In this document: positions 42,683 through 54,900 of the stretch, in pieces
How positions within the stretch are numbered: the stretch's first letter is position 1
Layout of the letters: every line of letters starts with the position of its first letter
Assembly: GCA_916048055.1 (NCBI GenBank)
Contig: CAJZHL010000004.1
Coordinates: forward strand, 186,001-250,000
Length of the DNA stretch: 64,000 nt
Reading direction: 5' to 3'
From: Pedinophyceae sp. YPF-701
Taxonomy: Eukaryota; Chlorophyta; Pedinophyceae
Notes under the pieces: generated by a model
Told to the model about the DNA's origin: nothing
Database searches by the model: none
The model's input: the letters and a program-made list of their open reading frames with translations, nothing else
Position numbers and translations under genes: made by a program

Positions 42683-43593
42683 CTGCGGATCACGGAACCG
42701 GCCCGGACGGCGCGTCAGAGCCCCGCGTCACGCGACGGCGGGGCATGTTGTGCAGCACAGGTTCATGAGTCGCGCCGTGCCGCAATCGCGCTCACGTCCG
42801 CTTTGGGCCCGCGGACAGTTCGACCATCGCATGAGGCATCCGCAGGAGCGGGCAGGTAGGACTGGGAGGCGCGGAGCGCGGCGTCGGCGCGGAGAGCGCT
42901 TGATTCGCGAGCAGTGGTGATGCTGTGCGGCCCCGTCGCCCGCGGGCGGGCGCCGGCGCCGCGGTTCGGGCGAGTGGCTCACCGCCGGTGGCTTGGAGCG
43001 CCAGGGCGCCATTCGTTCCGACATCGCGCCCGCCTGCGACGCCCGCGCGGGGCGCGGGCCCAGTCCCCAAGTTGGGAGCAGCAACTAATGCGGAATCCCC
43101 CCGACCTGCACGCCCAGCTTGCGGCCGCGGCGATCGCGGCGGGACGTGCTGCTTGCAAAGCGCCGGCGCCTGGCGCCGCCTCGGCGCCTTAGCACCGCAG
43201 GGGGGCTGACGCACTGCGTCAGGGGCAACACCTATGGGAAAGACCTCCCGGGGGGGTCAGAAGGGGGTTCTTGGGTCCGCCTGGGAGCGGCGCCGGTGCC
43301 AGTGAAGTGCTGCGGACCCGTCTCTGCCTCGTGTCGCGTTGTTTGTGTCGTGGCGACCACGCAGCGGCCGCTTGGCTAGCGCTCTGTTAGGCAGGAGTGC
43401 CCACCTCCCGCGACCGGCGCTCGCGGAGCGGCCGGGCGATGCCGGCCTGCCTGGGGCCGAGCAGAGTGTGCGGCGTGGGAAGCGGCCAGGCGGCGGCGTC
43501 CACCGCGCCTGCGGCCGAGCATGTGCCAGCGCGCCTAGCAGGCTGCCGTCCTGCTCTTGTGGAGTTCGTCTCGCAAGTCCGACATCGCGCCCG
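42683..43593. other. Divergent intergenic region, probably including the missing first exon of the SWIM-RING-ZZ gene
   Basis: 911 bp between a minus-strand gene and a plus-strand gene. I looked for a minus-strand ATG exon ending in phase 0 before 42683 and found none that is convincing. Nothing else recognised. Confidence 0.4.
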
Positions 43594-44708
43594 ATGAGCG
43601 ACAACCAGTTCCTGAAGTTCGCGTGCGGCGCCCCGGGCGACGCACCGACGGCGCGCACGCCCCCCCCGCGGCAGCGCAAGCGGCCGCGCGCCTCTTCCGA
43701 CGACGACGACGCGGCGGCAGACCCTCCGAAGGGCGTGCCAGCGCGGCTCGGGGACGGGCACCCCCTTCGCTGCATCGTCGTCGGCCACAACCCGAGCGCC
43801 GAGGCGTGGCGCCAGGGCCACTATTACGCACACAAGTCCAATCGCATGTGGCCGATCCTGAAGGAAACCGGCATCGCTCCGCCGCACATTCGAGGCGCAG
43901 TCGACGACGAGCTCATGCCCGCGGACGCAGGTGCGACGTGCCCGCCAGCCGCCTGGGCCGTTCGCAGCACTGATGCACTGCGCACATGTTGCCCGCCTGC
44001 CGCGTTCTCCAGGGGGAGTTGTTTTCGCTCGGGGAGGCCAGTCCGTGCCGCTGATGTGGCGGTGCGTGCAGGGGTGGGCTTCGTTGACGTCGGCACGGGC
44101 CACCCGGGGACTGACAGCCGGAAGTTCGACGTCAGGGACTTCGCGGCGTGGTCGGGGGTGTTTTACGGGCGGCTGCGGGACCACGCCGCGGCGGCGCAGG
44201 CGTGGATGGAGCGGGAGCGCGGGTGTGCGTGCGGGCGCTGCGGCGCACCGTGCGTGGTGGCGTTCAGCGGCAAGCGGCAATTCGTGGAGCTGTACAACGC
44301 CACGCGGCCGCCCGGGACCAAGCAGCTGAACGGCGCGACGGTCCCGCTCGGGGAGAACCTCAGCAGGTGGGCGGCTGACACCCGGCGCACGTGTCTTGCG
44401 TTTTCTGCACACACCTGCTTATGTTTTGCTCAGTTGTCTTGTGTTTTTTGGAAGTATGCTTGGTGCCGCGGTGCATGTACGGTGGAGCCCACTCCGTGCA
44501 CGTCCGCGGTTGCTGCAGATCGCTGCTGCCGGGCGGGTGGCCGCTCACGTCGGACACCGAGGTGTGGGTCATGACGTCGACGTCGGGCGCGTCAGCGCTG
44601 GGAAACGAGGCCAGAATCACGCCGTGGCGCAAGCTCGCGGCCCGGTTGGACGAGCAGCCATGGCCGCGCGTCGCGCGGTGCAAGGACGGGGCGCGGGCTG
44701 CCGAATGA
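43594..44708 (+). CDS. TDG: Mug/TDG-family mismatch-specific uracil/thymine DNA glycosylase
   Basis: Base-excision repair enzyme removing U or T from G mismatches; nuclear. Exons 43594-43930, 44072-44366 and 44519-44708 join in phase (273 residues). After a disordered basic N-terminus (residues 1-50, with PRQRKRPRASSDDDD, a possible nuclear signal) comes the catalytic motif LRCIVVGHNPSAEAWRQGHY; the Asn corresponds to the water-activating Asn of Mug GINPG. Then YYAHKSNRMWPILKETGI (Mug has RPGNRFWP), FVDVGTGHPGTDSRKF and VVAFSGKRQFVELY. The last exon gives EVWVMTSTSGAS in the place of the NPSGLSR/MPSSSAR DNA-intercalating loop. A CACGRCGAPC insertion has four close cysteines and may bind a metal. 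Confidence 0.88.
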
Positions 44709-45151
44709 CGTCAGTTGACACGGAGATCGCTTTCACGACGAGAGGTGCCTCGCAAGTGGCCGTGCTGCAAGACGGCGCTCTCGCGCGGTCCGAACCACCC
44801 CGCCCGGGCCCGTGCAGGTGCGCGGCTGCGCGAGCACTGCCGACTCAGGCCGCCTGAGGTGGCTGCCAGAGAGCGGCGAGGCGTGACGTGACGTGCACCA
44901 TCCGCTGCGATTGTGCAGGGCTGGCCGGGACGAGCCAGGGCTCGCGTGGCGCGGGCTCCGACGCACGCGCGCAGGGACGAGGCCGAAGCGCGGCATCGGC
45001 GCGGGAAGGGGTCGGTCTGACATCCGGGATGTGATTTTTTCTTCTTGGCGCTTTATTGGCCCGGCGCGGAGCGTGCCGCGACGTCGGCGTGTCCTAGGCT
45101 AGACGTTGCGGTCGTGCGTTCCGCCGGGGTGGCGGCGAGCGGCCTGCAGCC
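44709..45151. other. Intergenic spacer
   Basis: 443 bp between two plus-strand genes; a T-rich patch (GATTTTTTCTTCTT, about 45030-45045) may be a promoter or leader element. Nothing else recognised. Confidence 0.4.
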
Positions 45152-47774
45152 ATGGGTTGTGTGTCGGGCAAGCCCAGCAAGGAGGAGGAGGCGCGGGAGC
45201 GGCGAGATAGGGAGGTTCTGGCGCCCCCTGAGCGCGGTGACGAGTGTCACTTTCACATTCAGCGGGAACCGCGGGGGAACCGATTCAAGGTACGCGGACA
45301 CGCGCGCCCGCTGGTAGAGCCAAGTTGCGTGGAGCGGGGCCCCAGCGTTGTGGCGCGGCGATCCCCGGCGCTGCAGTGCTCGTTGACATGAACATGTCGT
45401 TGGGTACTTGGTGAGCTGTGAAGCCGTCTCAAGCGGCGAGTGTGCGCTGCGTGGGGGCCATCGGGTGGCTGGAAGACTCTTGGCGCCTTTCCGCGCTCCT
45501 GGCCACGCAGTTCCTGAAGGGCGGCGGCGACTTCAACGGTGATCCAAGAACCTACCCGCTGTGGCTGAAGTGCGAGCGGGAGGGCGAATTCGGCCAGAAC
45601 GAGAGGTGAGAACACTCGTGCCGTGCCGCTCTGTCGTTGCGGCCCCAGCGCGCCCCCTACACGGAGCATTCCTGCTGACAACACAGCCATTCCACGACAT
45701 GAGCAGTTGCACTCGCCGCCACCACGGGCCCCCGCCCTGCTCAGCTGCTACCCGCACATGTGCGACCCCGTCGACGTCGAGCTCTGGCACACCCCCGCGC
45801 ACTCACAGACTCTGCACGGTCGCAGGTTCGCGCTGCGGACGCTCGGGGACCGAGAGGAGGACGGCGGGGACGGGCGCGGCGGCGAGCTGCTGTTCCGGGC
45901 CGTCGTCGTGGAGCCCCCCACGTACAGGTACGACAACGTGAGCAGCCTCGATGTTGTTCCCGGGAGAGACAGCTGGTCCGAGGACGAGGCCGACGCGGCG
46001 CCACAGCCGCCGAAGAACCTCGACGGCAAGACGGACCACATGGGAATCACGCGGAGGGCGTGCTGGAAGATGTCGTGCAAAGGTGCGCCTTGAAATTGAA
46101 CAACCTGTTTCTAGGGCTTGTCAGGTCAGACTGGCTTGGAAGACAGGCGTGCACGAGAGGACGTGGTGCACGCACACGGCGGGACAGGCCGAGGCTCGAG
46201 CGCGTCTCTCGCTCGGAGCCTAGTCCGCGGCTCTCCACATCGCGCCGCGCAGCGCGACGTTGCAGCCCGGCAGGAACGTTGTTGGGAGATGAGCGCAGGC
46301 GGTCGGCCCGTGCGGTGCAGTGGAGATCAAGGAGCCCGAGGAGAAGCCGGGCGGCAAGAAGGTGGAGTGGATATACCAGTCTGACGAGGAGTCCGACCGC
46401 AAGGACCTGAGCCGCATGAACACAGGTGGGTGGGTGGTTACCGCGTTTCGAGCGCGCCGCGCGTCCAGTGCGTCGCGCAGCCTACGTTGACCCCGCCCGG
46501 CGTGTCGCCACGCTCCGTCCGCCTCTCTGCCCCCAGTCCGACAGCCCAGCCTGGTCCTCCACTACCAGCGGTTGCCACACTCGTCTGTTGAATGTGCGCC
46601 ACCGCACCGTTGTGCACTTTCGCGGCACGGGGCCACCTGTGCGCTCCGAGGCTACACCCACACGACGCCTTGCACGCGCAGCCATCCTTTCCGGCCCCCC
46701 CGCGCGTCGGACTCGCAAAACAAGCACCGTAGCCTGCAATTCATGTCAGTCTGCCCTTCCCGGTCGAGACCGACCGCAATCTTCCCCCCGGCCCCGCAGC
46801 TGCGACCCTATCTGTCGAGGCCTGGGGCCGCGCCAAGCGCGACGACGTCACGTTCATCGGGAAGGACGATTTCTTTATCAAGGAGGAGCGCGCGCGTGCC
46901 CGTCTCGGCCCCCTCCGCCGCCGCATCGACGGCTACAAGTGCACGCTCGCCGTGATCCCGCCGCAGCTGCGATCGGCGCACAGCAGCGGCCCGCCGCCGG
47001 AGTGGCTCGCGGCGTCCCGCGCGTCGCGCAGGAGCCGTCGTATGGCGTCGCGCAACTCCAAGGGCAGCGCAGACGACGGCGACTCGGAACGGTCGCGGTA
47101 CGGGCGCCCGAAAAGGACGCGCAGCCGGTTCGCTAGCACGAACATGCGCGGCGCGTCGTTCTCGTCGACTGGGCCGGCGGGGCACAGCATCCGCGAGGGT
47201 GCAGGAGGAGGCCCGCGTGCGAGCTCGCGGTCGCGCGCGGAGAGCGGGCTGGACGAGGCGGAGGTCGTGGTGGACTCGCGCGAGGTGGCGCGGATGGCGC
47301 GGGACTCCCGGAAGGCGGCGCGCGAAAAGGCTACGGAACGGATGCCAGTGAAAGTGCGGGGAGACTGGGAGGGGTCGACGGCGGCGGAGCTGGCCGGGAG
47401 GGAGACGAGGTTCGAGTGCAGCTTGTTCAAGGCGCAGGTAGGTGCCCGGAACGGTCCGAGCGGGACGCGCGGGGCGGTCTGAGCCGCAGGTGGTATAACA
47501 TGTGTTGTGCTGCGCGTGACGTGGTATACAGGCGACGCAGGACGGGATGGACGCGCGCACGCGGCGGGCGGACGTGCTCGTGCGGCCGTCGAACAAGTAC
47601 AAGCCCACGCTCGGCGGGATGGCCGCGCTTCTGTGCTCCGTGATGGTGGCTCCCGCCGACGTGGCAGCAAAGGTGGAGCCGCCGTTTCCGGACGTGCGCC
47701 AGGTGGAGGCGACGTACGAGGGGGCGACGGGGAAGTGGCTGGACAGGGACGAGGAGGAGAGCCCCGACGAATAG
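45152..47774 (+). CDS. Unknown protein with N-myristoylation/palmitoylation signal
   Basis: Not recognised. Exons 45152-45289, about 45424-45605, 45826-46082, 46321-46425, 46800-47437 and 47532-47774 join in phase (520 residues); only the exon 2 acceptor is weak. The N-terminus MGCVSGKPSKEEEARERR has Gly2, Cys3 and a following basic residue, the usual signal for N-myristoylation with S-acylation, so membrane attachment is likely. Possible folded segments: GAIGWLEDSWRLSALLATQF and DDVTFIGKDDFFIKEERARA. A Ser/Arg-rich linker (residues about 310-420) precedes the C-terminal block VRPSNKYKPTLGGMAALLCS. No enzyme motif or transmembrane segment. Agreement of five splice phases supports a real gene. 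Confidence 0.68.
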
Positions 47775-48395
47775 GCCCGAGGGGGGGGCTTTTGATGACG
47801 TGTTTCTCACGAACGTGTTTGTTGCCATCTGCCGAGGACGAATGTGGAGGTGTCGGGCGACGTGCTGTCCCCTTCTCGGCCGTGAGCTGCTGAGGCGGAG
47901 TCGGACGTCGGCCAGCACTCGATGGACAACCACGGCGCTGGACCAGGGACGAACCAAAAATCTTTAGTACTCACGTGCTTTTTTCAAATATGGGTGCGGC
48001 GCCGCGGCCTCGGGCGCCAGGAGGCCAGCGTCTTTCTGCTCTGCGCGCGCTCCGATCAGGAGTCCTTCGCGGGTCGGTCAAACCGAAACGAGCGCCTGTC
48101 GCCCCTCGTCGCGTGAGCTTTTGTTGATGTCTTGATGTCGGTGCCAGGCGCGGTGGTGTGCGGGGAAGCGCCGTCGTGGCGCGAGGGGAGCCTGCGTGCG
48201 TTGCTCTGTTCGCGGCTGGGCGAGCCTGCGCGGCCCCGGCGCGTGTCGGACAGGACGAGGGGGATGTATAAGGGCTTACGGGCCTGCGTGGAGCTCATGG
48301 CAGCTTGCTGGCGGGGGGGGGCGGCAGTTCGGTTCGTGGCTGCGCGACAGTGGAGAGACGGAGGGAGACATCTGGAGCGTAGGGGAGGCGGCGCC
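47775..48395. other. Intergenic region upstream of RPN10
   Basis: 621 bp. A locally A/T-rich stretch at about 47950-47995 (AACCAAAAATCTTTAGTACT) may mark the 3' end of the upstream gene. No gene recognised. Confidence 0.45.
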
Positions 48396-50162
48396 ATGGA
48401 GGCCATCGTGCTGTGCGTAGACAACAGCGAGTGGACGCGCAATGGAGATTATGCTCCCTGCCGCTGGCAGGCGCAGGCGGACGCAATTAACTTTCTCGCG
48501 GCCGCCAAGGTGGACAGCCACCCCGAGACTACCGTGGGGGTGCTGACGCTGGGCGGGAAGAGCCCGCAAATCACGGTGACGCCCACTCAGGTGCGAGGAG
48601 CTCTAGCGTCGCACGCCCGTGCGCTGCGCTCGCGGCGGCATTCGCTGGTGTGGCCCGCGGAGCCGCTTGTTGCGATATTGAGCGGCGACCCGGACGTCTC
48701 GGAAACGAACGTGACGCTCCTGCGCGGCGCGCAGGACCTCGGAAAGATCCTGAACTCCATTTACGAGACGAAGATCGAGGGGGAGCTGCATGTCTCGACC
48801 GGGATCCAGATCGCACAGCTCGCGCTGAAGCACCGCGAGAACAAAAACCAGCGGCAACGCATCATGCTCTTCTGCGGAAGCCCAATTACCGAGGACAAGG
48901 TGCTTCACAGCGACCCACGCCCTCCCACGCCCCTCCCGCGCCCCCGCACCGCACCACGGCTACTCACTGCCCTCCATAGCGCGCCCTCCCATGGCCAAAC
49001 GTCCCCCAACGCGCCCACGCGCCCCCCCGCGGAGGCCTTGGACCGCGTTCTGGAGTCCGGTCCACCGCGGCCCAGCCGCCGCAGGCCGCGACGTGGAACG
49101 ATGCCCTCCGATTCCACCGTATCCTGAATCTGCACCGGCGCCGCTTCGTCGGCGCGGAGCCCTCCGGCGCGCGGCGCGGTGCTGCCCGTACTGGAGCTCT
49201 TAGCACTTGGACGTCTTGCGGCTCGCGCAGGAGACGCTGGCCAAGATCGGCAAGAAGCTCAAGAAGAACAACGTCGCAGTCGACATCGTGGCCTTCGGAG
49301 AGGACAACACGGAGGCTCTGGAGGCCTTCCACGGGGCAGTGAACAACGACAACTCCGTGCTCATCAAGGCGCGCCCCAGCGCCGACACCGCCGCGCACCG
49401 CCCGCTCCAGCCCCGCCACGGCCCTCTCCTTCGCCCGGTCCGCGCACGGCGCGCCCCCGCGTCGTCCCTGCGCGCCCGCTGCGACACGTACGCCCTCCAA
49501 CGTGCTTTCGTGTCCTCCTGCGTCTGCAGGTGCCGCCGGGGAAGAACATGGACGACTACGTCATCTCGGGGCTCATCCACGGCGCCCAGATGGGCGAGGA
49601 CGGCCCCGCGGCGGGCGGCGGGGCCGCGGGCGGCGGCGGCGGTGGCGGCGGCGGCGACGACTTTGCAGAGTACGGGGGCGTGAACCCCAACCTCGACCCC
49701 GAGCTCGCGATGGTCATGCGCATGTCGCTCGAAGAGGAGCGGCAGCGGCAGGCGGCCGCCGAGGCCGCAGCGGCCGCCGCCTCAGGCGGTCAGGGCGACG
49801 CCGCGACGCCTGCGCAGGCGCCCGCCGGGGCCGCTGCTACGCCCGCGGCGCCGGCACCGGCCGCGGGCGGCGGCGCAATGGACCTGGACGGGCTCGACGA
49901 GGACGCGCTGCTCGAGCAGGCGCTTGCGATGTCGCTGGAGGAGGCAGGAGGTGGCGGCGGTGGCGGTGGCGGTGGCGGTGGCGCGCCGGTGAAGAAGGCG
50001 CCCGAGGAGGCCGGCGCGGGGCAGGGCGCGGGCGGGGGCGACGCGGCGATGGCGGGGTCGTTCGATCCCGAGGACGAGGAGCTGCAGCGGGCGCTGGCGA
50101 TGTCGATGGCGGACGCGGAGGGCGAGGGGGGGGACATGGAGGAGGACAAGAAGGGGGAGTGA
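48396..50162 (+). CDS. RPN10: RPN10/PSMD4, ubiquitin receptor of the 26S proteasome
   Basis: Regulatory-particle subunit that captures polyubiquitin. Exons 48396-48590, 48735-48899, 49231-49368 and 49530-50162 join in phase 0 (376 residues). The VWA domain starts MEAIVLCVDNSEWTRNGDYA and continues VGVLTLGGKSPQITVTPTQ, STGIQIAQLALKHRENKNQ, RIMLFCGSPITEDK, KKLKKNNVAVDIVAFGEDN and VPPGKNMDDYVISG, close to plant RPN10. Three ubiquitin-interacting motifs follow: DPELAMVMRMSLEEERQRQ, EDALLEQALAMSLEEA and DEELQRALAMSMADA, separated by Gly/Ala-rich linkers. Intron 3 uses a GC donor (AAG/GCGCGC). The alternative GT donor would delete VLIK, which aligns with the plant segment before VPPG. Confidence 0.95.
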
Positions 50163-50677
50163 CGGGGGCGTGTTCGAGAGGTGCGAGAGGTGGCCGTGCG
50201 CCGTGTGAGGCGGCGCGGGAGGCTGCAGCGAGTGTTCTTTCTCTGTTGCAAGGGGGGGGGTGTTTCTCCGCTTGGGGGTCTGTGCGTGCCGGGGTGGAGC
50301 TGCGACGCATGTGCGTGGGCGGCCCTCAGCCGTGCCGCCCGCTCATGCCGGTGGCGCGCGTCGTTCGGGCACAGGGCGCGCCGGGAGCGGCCGTGCTATA
50401 CGGCAGGTGCACGTGCGACACCACAGGCTGCCCGGCGCCGCGCGGCCCGTCTCCGAGGCCGGCGCGGTGCGCTGGCCGCCCGTGCAGCCCGCTGCGTCCC
50501 CGCCGCTGCAGCCCCTAGCCGCTATTCCGCCCCCGAATGACTCGTTTCATCGCGACAGGTTTTGATCGAGGGTGCGCTGGTGGGGGGGTGCCGCGTGGGA
50601 GCGACAGCGGCGGCGTTCGTCGTGTGTTACAGCGAGTCTGGGCGCCAGCAGGCATCGTCGCATTCGAGGACCCGGAT
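50163..50677. other. Convergent spacer downstream of RPN10
   Basis: 515 bp between stop codons of two converging genes. A nine-G run lies near 50250. Nothing else recognised. Confidence 0.45.
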
Positions 50678-51604
50678 TCACTTCTCCCAGCGCAGCCGTC
50701 CGCTCTCTTTGTACATGTCCTTGGTCCTGCGCGCACGGCACGACGGGGAGGTGGGCGGGGGGCTGGCGCGGGCGTGCGGGTGCCCCGGGGCGCGAGACGA
50801 GAAGAAGCGGCGCAAGAGCAGAAGGGATGGGCCAATTGGTCGTCACGTACACTCCCTCGATCTCAGGCAGCTCCTCCCAGGGCAGTTTCCTCCACGGCTC
50901 CTTCTCCCGCTCCTCCATGGTCAGAATCTGCGTCGCGTGGCCGCGCACGGCGCCGCGGTGGGCCCCGGAGCGCAAGCAGAGGCATGGGCGCGTGCTGGGC
51001 GGGGTCGCTGGGCGGGCCAGGGGGCGCGCGCACACACCTGCTTGCCCGGAGTGTACCAGAGCTGCGAGGGGATCCAGCCGTTCTCCCGCTTCTCGCGTGG
51101 GTTGACGGTGCGGACCTCGTTCTCCACGGACCAGCGGAACAGCATGTAAGTGACGGTCGCGATGCCGAGACCTGCGGGGCCCAGCGCGGGGAGAGTGGTC
51201 CTCGGTGAGCCTGGGGGCTGGTTCCGTCCGGGGGGCGAGCGGACGAGGGGCGGAGTCGCGTTCCGGCGCGGGGAGGGAGCGAAAAGAGGGTCTGGAGGAA
51301 AAAGAGCGGCGCGGACGCGCGGTGGCGGGGTTGGAGTGCGCGAGCGGGGGCTGAGATGCATGAAACCGTCGCGCCTGACGCCGAGGCGGGGCGGAGCGGC
51401 GCGGAAGGCGCGGGCGGAAGCGCAGCGCGGAGAGACTTGGGCCGCGGAGGGTTGTCCGCGCCGTGGCGCGAGGGGCTTGCCTGCAATCGCCGTGTTGCGC
51501 CGCCAGCCCTTCGGGTCCGGCCACATCCATCCGGTGGTGGACCAGGGTTCCGTGAAGTGCGGCCACTCATGGCGCGAGAGGCCCATCCACTTGCCCCCTC
51601 CCAT
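50678..51604 (-). CDS. Small single-TM protein, possibly a mitochondrial respiratory-complex subunit
   Basis: Exons 51604-51481, 51171-51038, 50927-50851 and 50726-50678 join in phase (127 residues). N-terminal part KWMGLSRHEWPHFTEPWSTT and WMWPDPKGWRRNTAIAG, one transmembrane helix (GLGIATVTYMLF), then a charged, Trp-rich tail: RENGWIPSQLWYTPGKQ, EREKEPWRKLPWEELPEIEG and KDMYKESGRLRWEK. The pattern of a short N-terminus with WxDPxxWKRN, one helix and a hydrophilic tail recalls accessory subunits of complex I, but I cannot name one. Intron 1 has a GC donor of good consensus (CAG/GCAAGC). The four-exon structure of such a small gene would be easy to miss. Confidence 0.65.
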
Positions 51605-51941
51605 CCTGCCCTGCGCTGCTCCCGGTAGGCCCCTGTTCGGACGGGAAACGTGCGGACGACACCGTGTGTGTCGCAGGGGTGGCGGCACGGGGCTGCTCGG
51701 GCGCCCCTCGAGCCTGTGCAGGGCGCCTGGGGGCCACTTTGCCTGACGCGAGGGCGACAGACGCGCATTTGGCCCGTTCCGAGGATGGTGGCGCGCGGCG
51801 GCGTGGCGCCCGAGCAGTTTCCGATTCGTTACGTGACACTGCGCGAACGCGAGGCTCGGGACAGTCCTGGTGACGGCCTGCTCCAGTGCTGCCTGGAGCA
51901 GGAGTCGACACGCATTCGTCGCCGAGGCCGCCAGGCGAGGT
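51605..51941. promoter_or_regulatory. Divergent intergenic region between the small TM-protein gene and INCENP
   Basis: 337 bp between oppositely transcribed genes, so probably both promoters. No box identified. Confidence 0.4.
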
Positions 51942-54900
51942 ATGCCGGCCATGGACCTCCAGAGACTGTACTCCGCGGGCGATGAGCAGCTGGAGGCGGT
52001 GAAGACCGCTCGGCGGAGAGCGGTCGACGCATTCGCTGCCAAGCTCGAGCGATGGACGAGCCGCGCTGCGTCGTCGAAGGTCACCAAGGCCGCGAAGACC
52101 AAGCTGCTGCGGGAGATTGCTTCGCAGCACACGGAGGAGAACCTCGGGTTCGCGCAGGTGCGGCACGCGCGAGAGCGCGAGCGAGCATTGTCACCTGCTC
52201 CGGCGGGTCCACCGCGCTCGTCCGGCCGCGTTCGGCCAGCGCATGCGAGTCCGGAGCGAGACCCACAATGATTCTCTCGGTTTCGCGCGTCACATTCCGT
52301 CAGAAGCGCCTCCTCGCGCCGCGCGCGGCGGTTGTTTGAACCTGCTCGGTGACAGCCGTGAACAGGGCGCTCGAACGGAGTGTTTCGATCCCGTTTCGCG
52401 CGCAGACGAGGGCGAGACAGCAGCACGCCATGCCCGGTCCCAGCGGGCTCGGAGTCATCGCCGAGGAGGAGGAGAGGAGCGGAGAGGACGAGGCTGGCAG
52501 CGGGGCCGGGAGCGCTGGGCGGTCCTCGCGCAAGTCCCGTCGCGAAGCAGGTGCGCTCTCCGCACGCACGGTCTCTCGCATCCACTGGAAGGCGTCCCGA
52601 CCGGCCTGCTGGACGAGACAGCGCCAGCAGCCGTCGCGGACACGCCCGCACTCGCCAGTGTTGCGCTCCGTCGCCCCGCCCGCGACCTCCGCCTCATTTC
52701 CGGGTTTTCCGAAGCCGTGCCGCGCGCTCCGGCTCCGTAATGCATCAATCTCGGCTCTGCCGTGAGCATCCTGCGTCCTTCGCGCCGGGTTCCGTCTGCA
52801 GGGGCGCGAGCAGCGACGGGCAGCGCTCACAAGCAGGGCGCCCGCGAACCCAGCGCGGGCGGCGCGCACGACCTCGACGAGGCGGCCGTGGCGAAGATGA
52901 CGTGCCCCCAGCTCAAGGAGGAGCTCAAGGTGCGGCGACGCAGCCGCGCGCGACCGCACGCGCATCCCGCGAAGTGACGTGCCGCCGCGCTGCGGTCTCA
53001 AACGGTCCCCCGCAGCTCGGGAATCATTCTCTGCGCCGAAACACCAGCCCAGCGTCTTGCTTGATCAGAAGGCTTGATGTTTCGAAGAAAAAATCCGCGT
53101 TTGTCCGAAAGCGCGATCTGCGGCAGCGCCTGCGTTCGACCAGCTGTCGCTGTGCGTTTGGTGACGACGCAGGCGCGGGGCGTGGAGCCGAGGGCCCGGG
53201 CCAAGAAGGCCGAGCTCGTCGAGGCGCTCGTGTCCGCCCTGCGCGCCGAGGCCGCCGCCGCGCCGGCAGGGGCGGAAGCGGAGCCCGCGAGCGACGACAC
53301 ACGACACAGCACTGAGAGCTGCCCTGGAGCGGACGGCGACGACGGGGACGCACCTGCAGGCACGCAGCGCTCGCAGATCTTGCACGCCTCCGGCGGTTCA
53401 GCGATCCATCTCGCGCCTGGGTCGCAGCGGCTCGTCGGAACGTCGCCTCGATGCACACGGCGACGCGAGACGACGCGCCCTGCCGCCAACGCGAGGGTTC
53501 CGCCGCCCTGCTTCGCCGGAGGGCCCTGCGCTCCTCGGCGCACCGTCGCAGAGCTCCTTGTTCGGCGCCGCTGACTCACTCCCCCCCTGACGCGGTCTGC
53601 TTGCTGCGCAGGCGATGAGGGGGCGCTCGCGGCCGGAGGCGACGAGGCGGCCGGCGCGCCCGCGCGCACGCCTGCGCCCGCGAGCGCCGCACCGCGTTCC
53701 GCGGCCCGCACCGGGAGCGTCCGCCGCAACGCGCCACGGTCGTGCAACAAGCCCCACGGCCACGCCTGCCCCCGCGCCCCCAGCGCCGCGCAGGCCTCAG
53801 CGAAGCGCTCCACGGCGCGCGCTCGGCACGGCCAGCGCCGGAGACGGCCACGCCCGCCGCCGCGCCGCCTCCGGCGCCGCAGTCGGCTGCGGCCCTCGGA
53901 CGCGCCTTGCGCAGTGCCGGGCGTGCCGCAGCGGCCGCGGCCGAGGGCGGTGCCGCGCCGGCGGGCGCGCGTAGCGCGGAGAAGGGGTCCACGGGCGGCA
54001 GCGCGGCGCAGGCGCAGCGGACGGCGGACAGGCCGAAGTTCGAGGGAGCCCCGCTGCGAGTGGCGGTGGCGGAGGAGGCGACGCCGAAGGCTGGTTTGGA
54101 GGGCGGCGGGGCGGGGGCGTCGGCGATGGTGACGCGGTCCGCGTCGAGGAGCGAGGGGAAGAAGGCAGCGGGGGGGAGTCGGGGGGGGAGTGAGGTTGCG
54201 ACGCCCGCGGCAGGCGGGGAGCGGTCGCAGGGGACGGAGGGCGGGACGGGCAGGAAGCGGAAGTCCCCGGACACCGCGGACGAGAAGGTCGGGTCGGCAA
54301 GCAAGCGGGCCGCAGTGGGGGCGGTGGCATCGCCGCGGGCCGCTGGCCGCAACGGCAGCGGGAGCGGGAGCGGGGCAAAGAAGACGCCGGCGGGGAGCGA
54401 CGTCGTGGTCGCGGCGGCGCCTGGGAGCGGGGGTGCGTCGCGGGGCGGGAGCGGACGGAAGGTGGCGGAAGTGGGGGGAGTCGGGAAGGTCCGGGGGGGT
54501 GTTAGCAAGCCGGGGCGGCCCAAGGCGCTGGAGGCGGCGGAGCGGCTGCGCGCGAAGCAGGAGGAGAAGGAGAGGCATCGGCGGGCGATGAAGGAGGAGG
54601 TCTTGCGGCGACGCGAGCAGCGGCAGCCCGGCGCCCCCGCGCCGTCCGCAGTTGCGCCGCCGAGGCAGAAGCCCGCCGCGGGGCCGGCTGCGCCCGCGGC
54701 GACGGTACCGAGGCCCGCGACCGCGGCAGCGGGACGGCAGCCGCTCGCGCCGGTGCGACAGGACCCGAACGCCCCCGCCAAGGCTCCGGGGACGACGAAA
54801 CTCCCCGGGGGGACTCAGACGGCGAAGGAGCGTCCGGCGGCGCCGCCGCCGGCGACGAAGAAGCCGGCGGCGCTGCCAGCGACGAAGGTGATCGGCGGGG

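Noticed and set aside
42700-42760. Minus-strand MPRRRVTRGSDAPSGP as the first exon of the SWIM-RING-ZZ gene
   Set aside because: It would need an intron of only about 16 nt before the acceptor at 42683, and the frame hits a stop.
49310-49345. GT donor inside GACAACTCCGTGCTC for RPN10 intron 3
   Set aside because: It keeps phase but deletes VLIK, which aligns with the plant RPN10 residues just before VPPG, so the GC donor is preferred.
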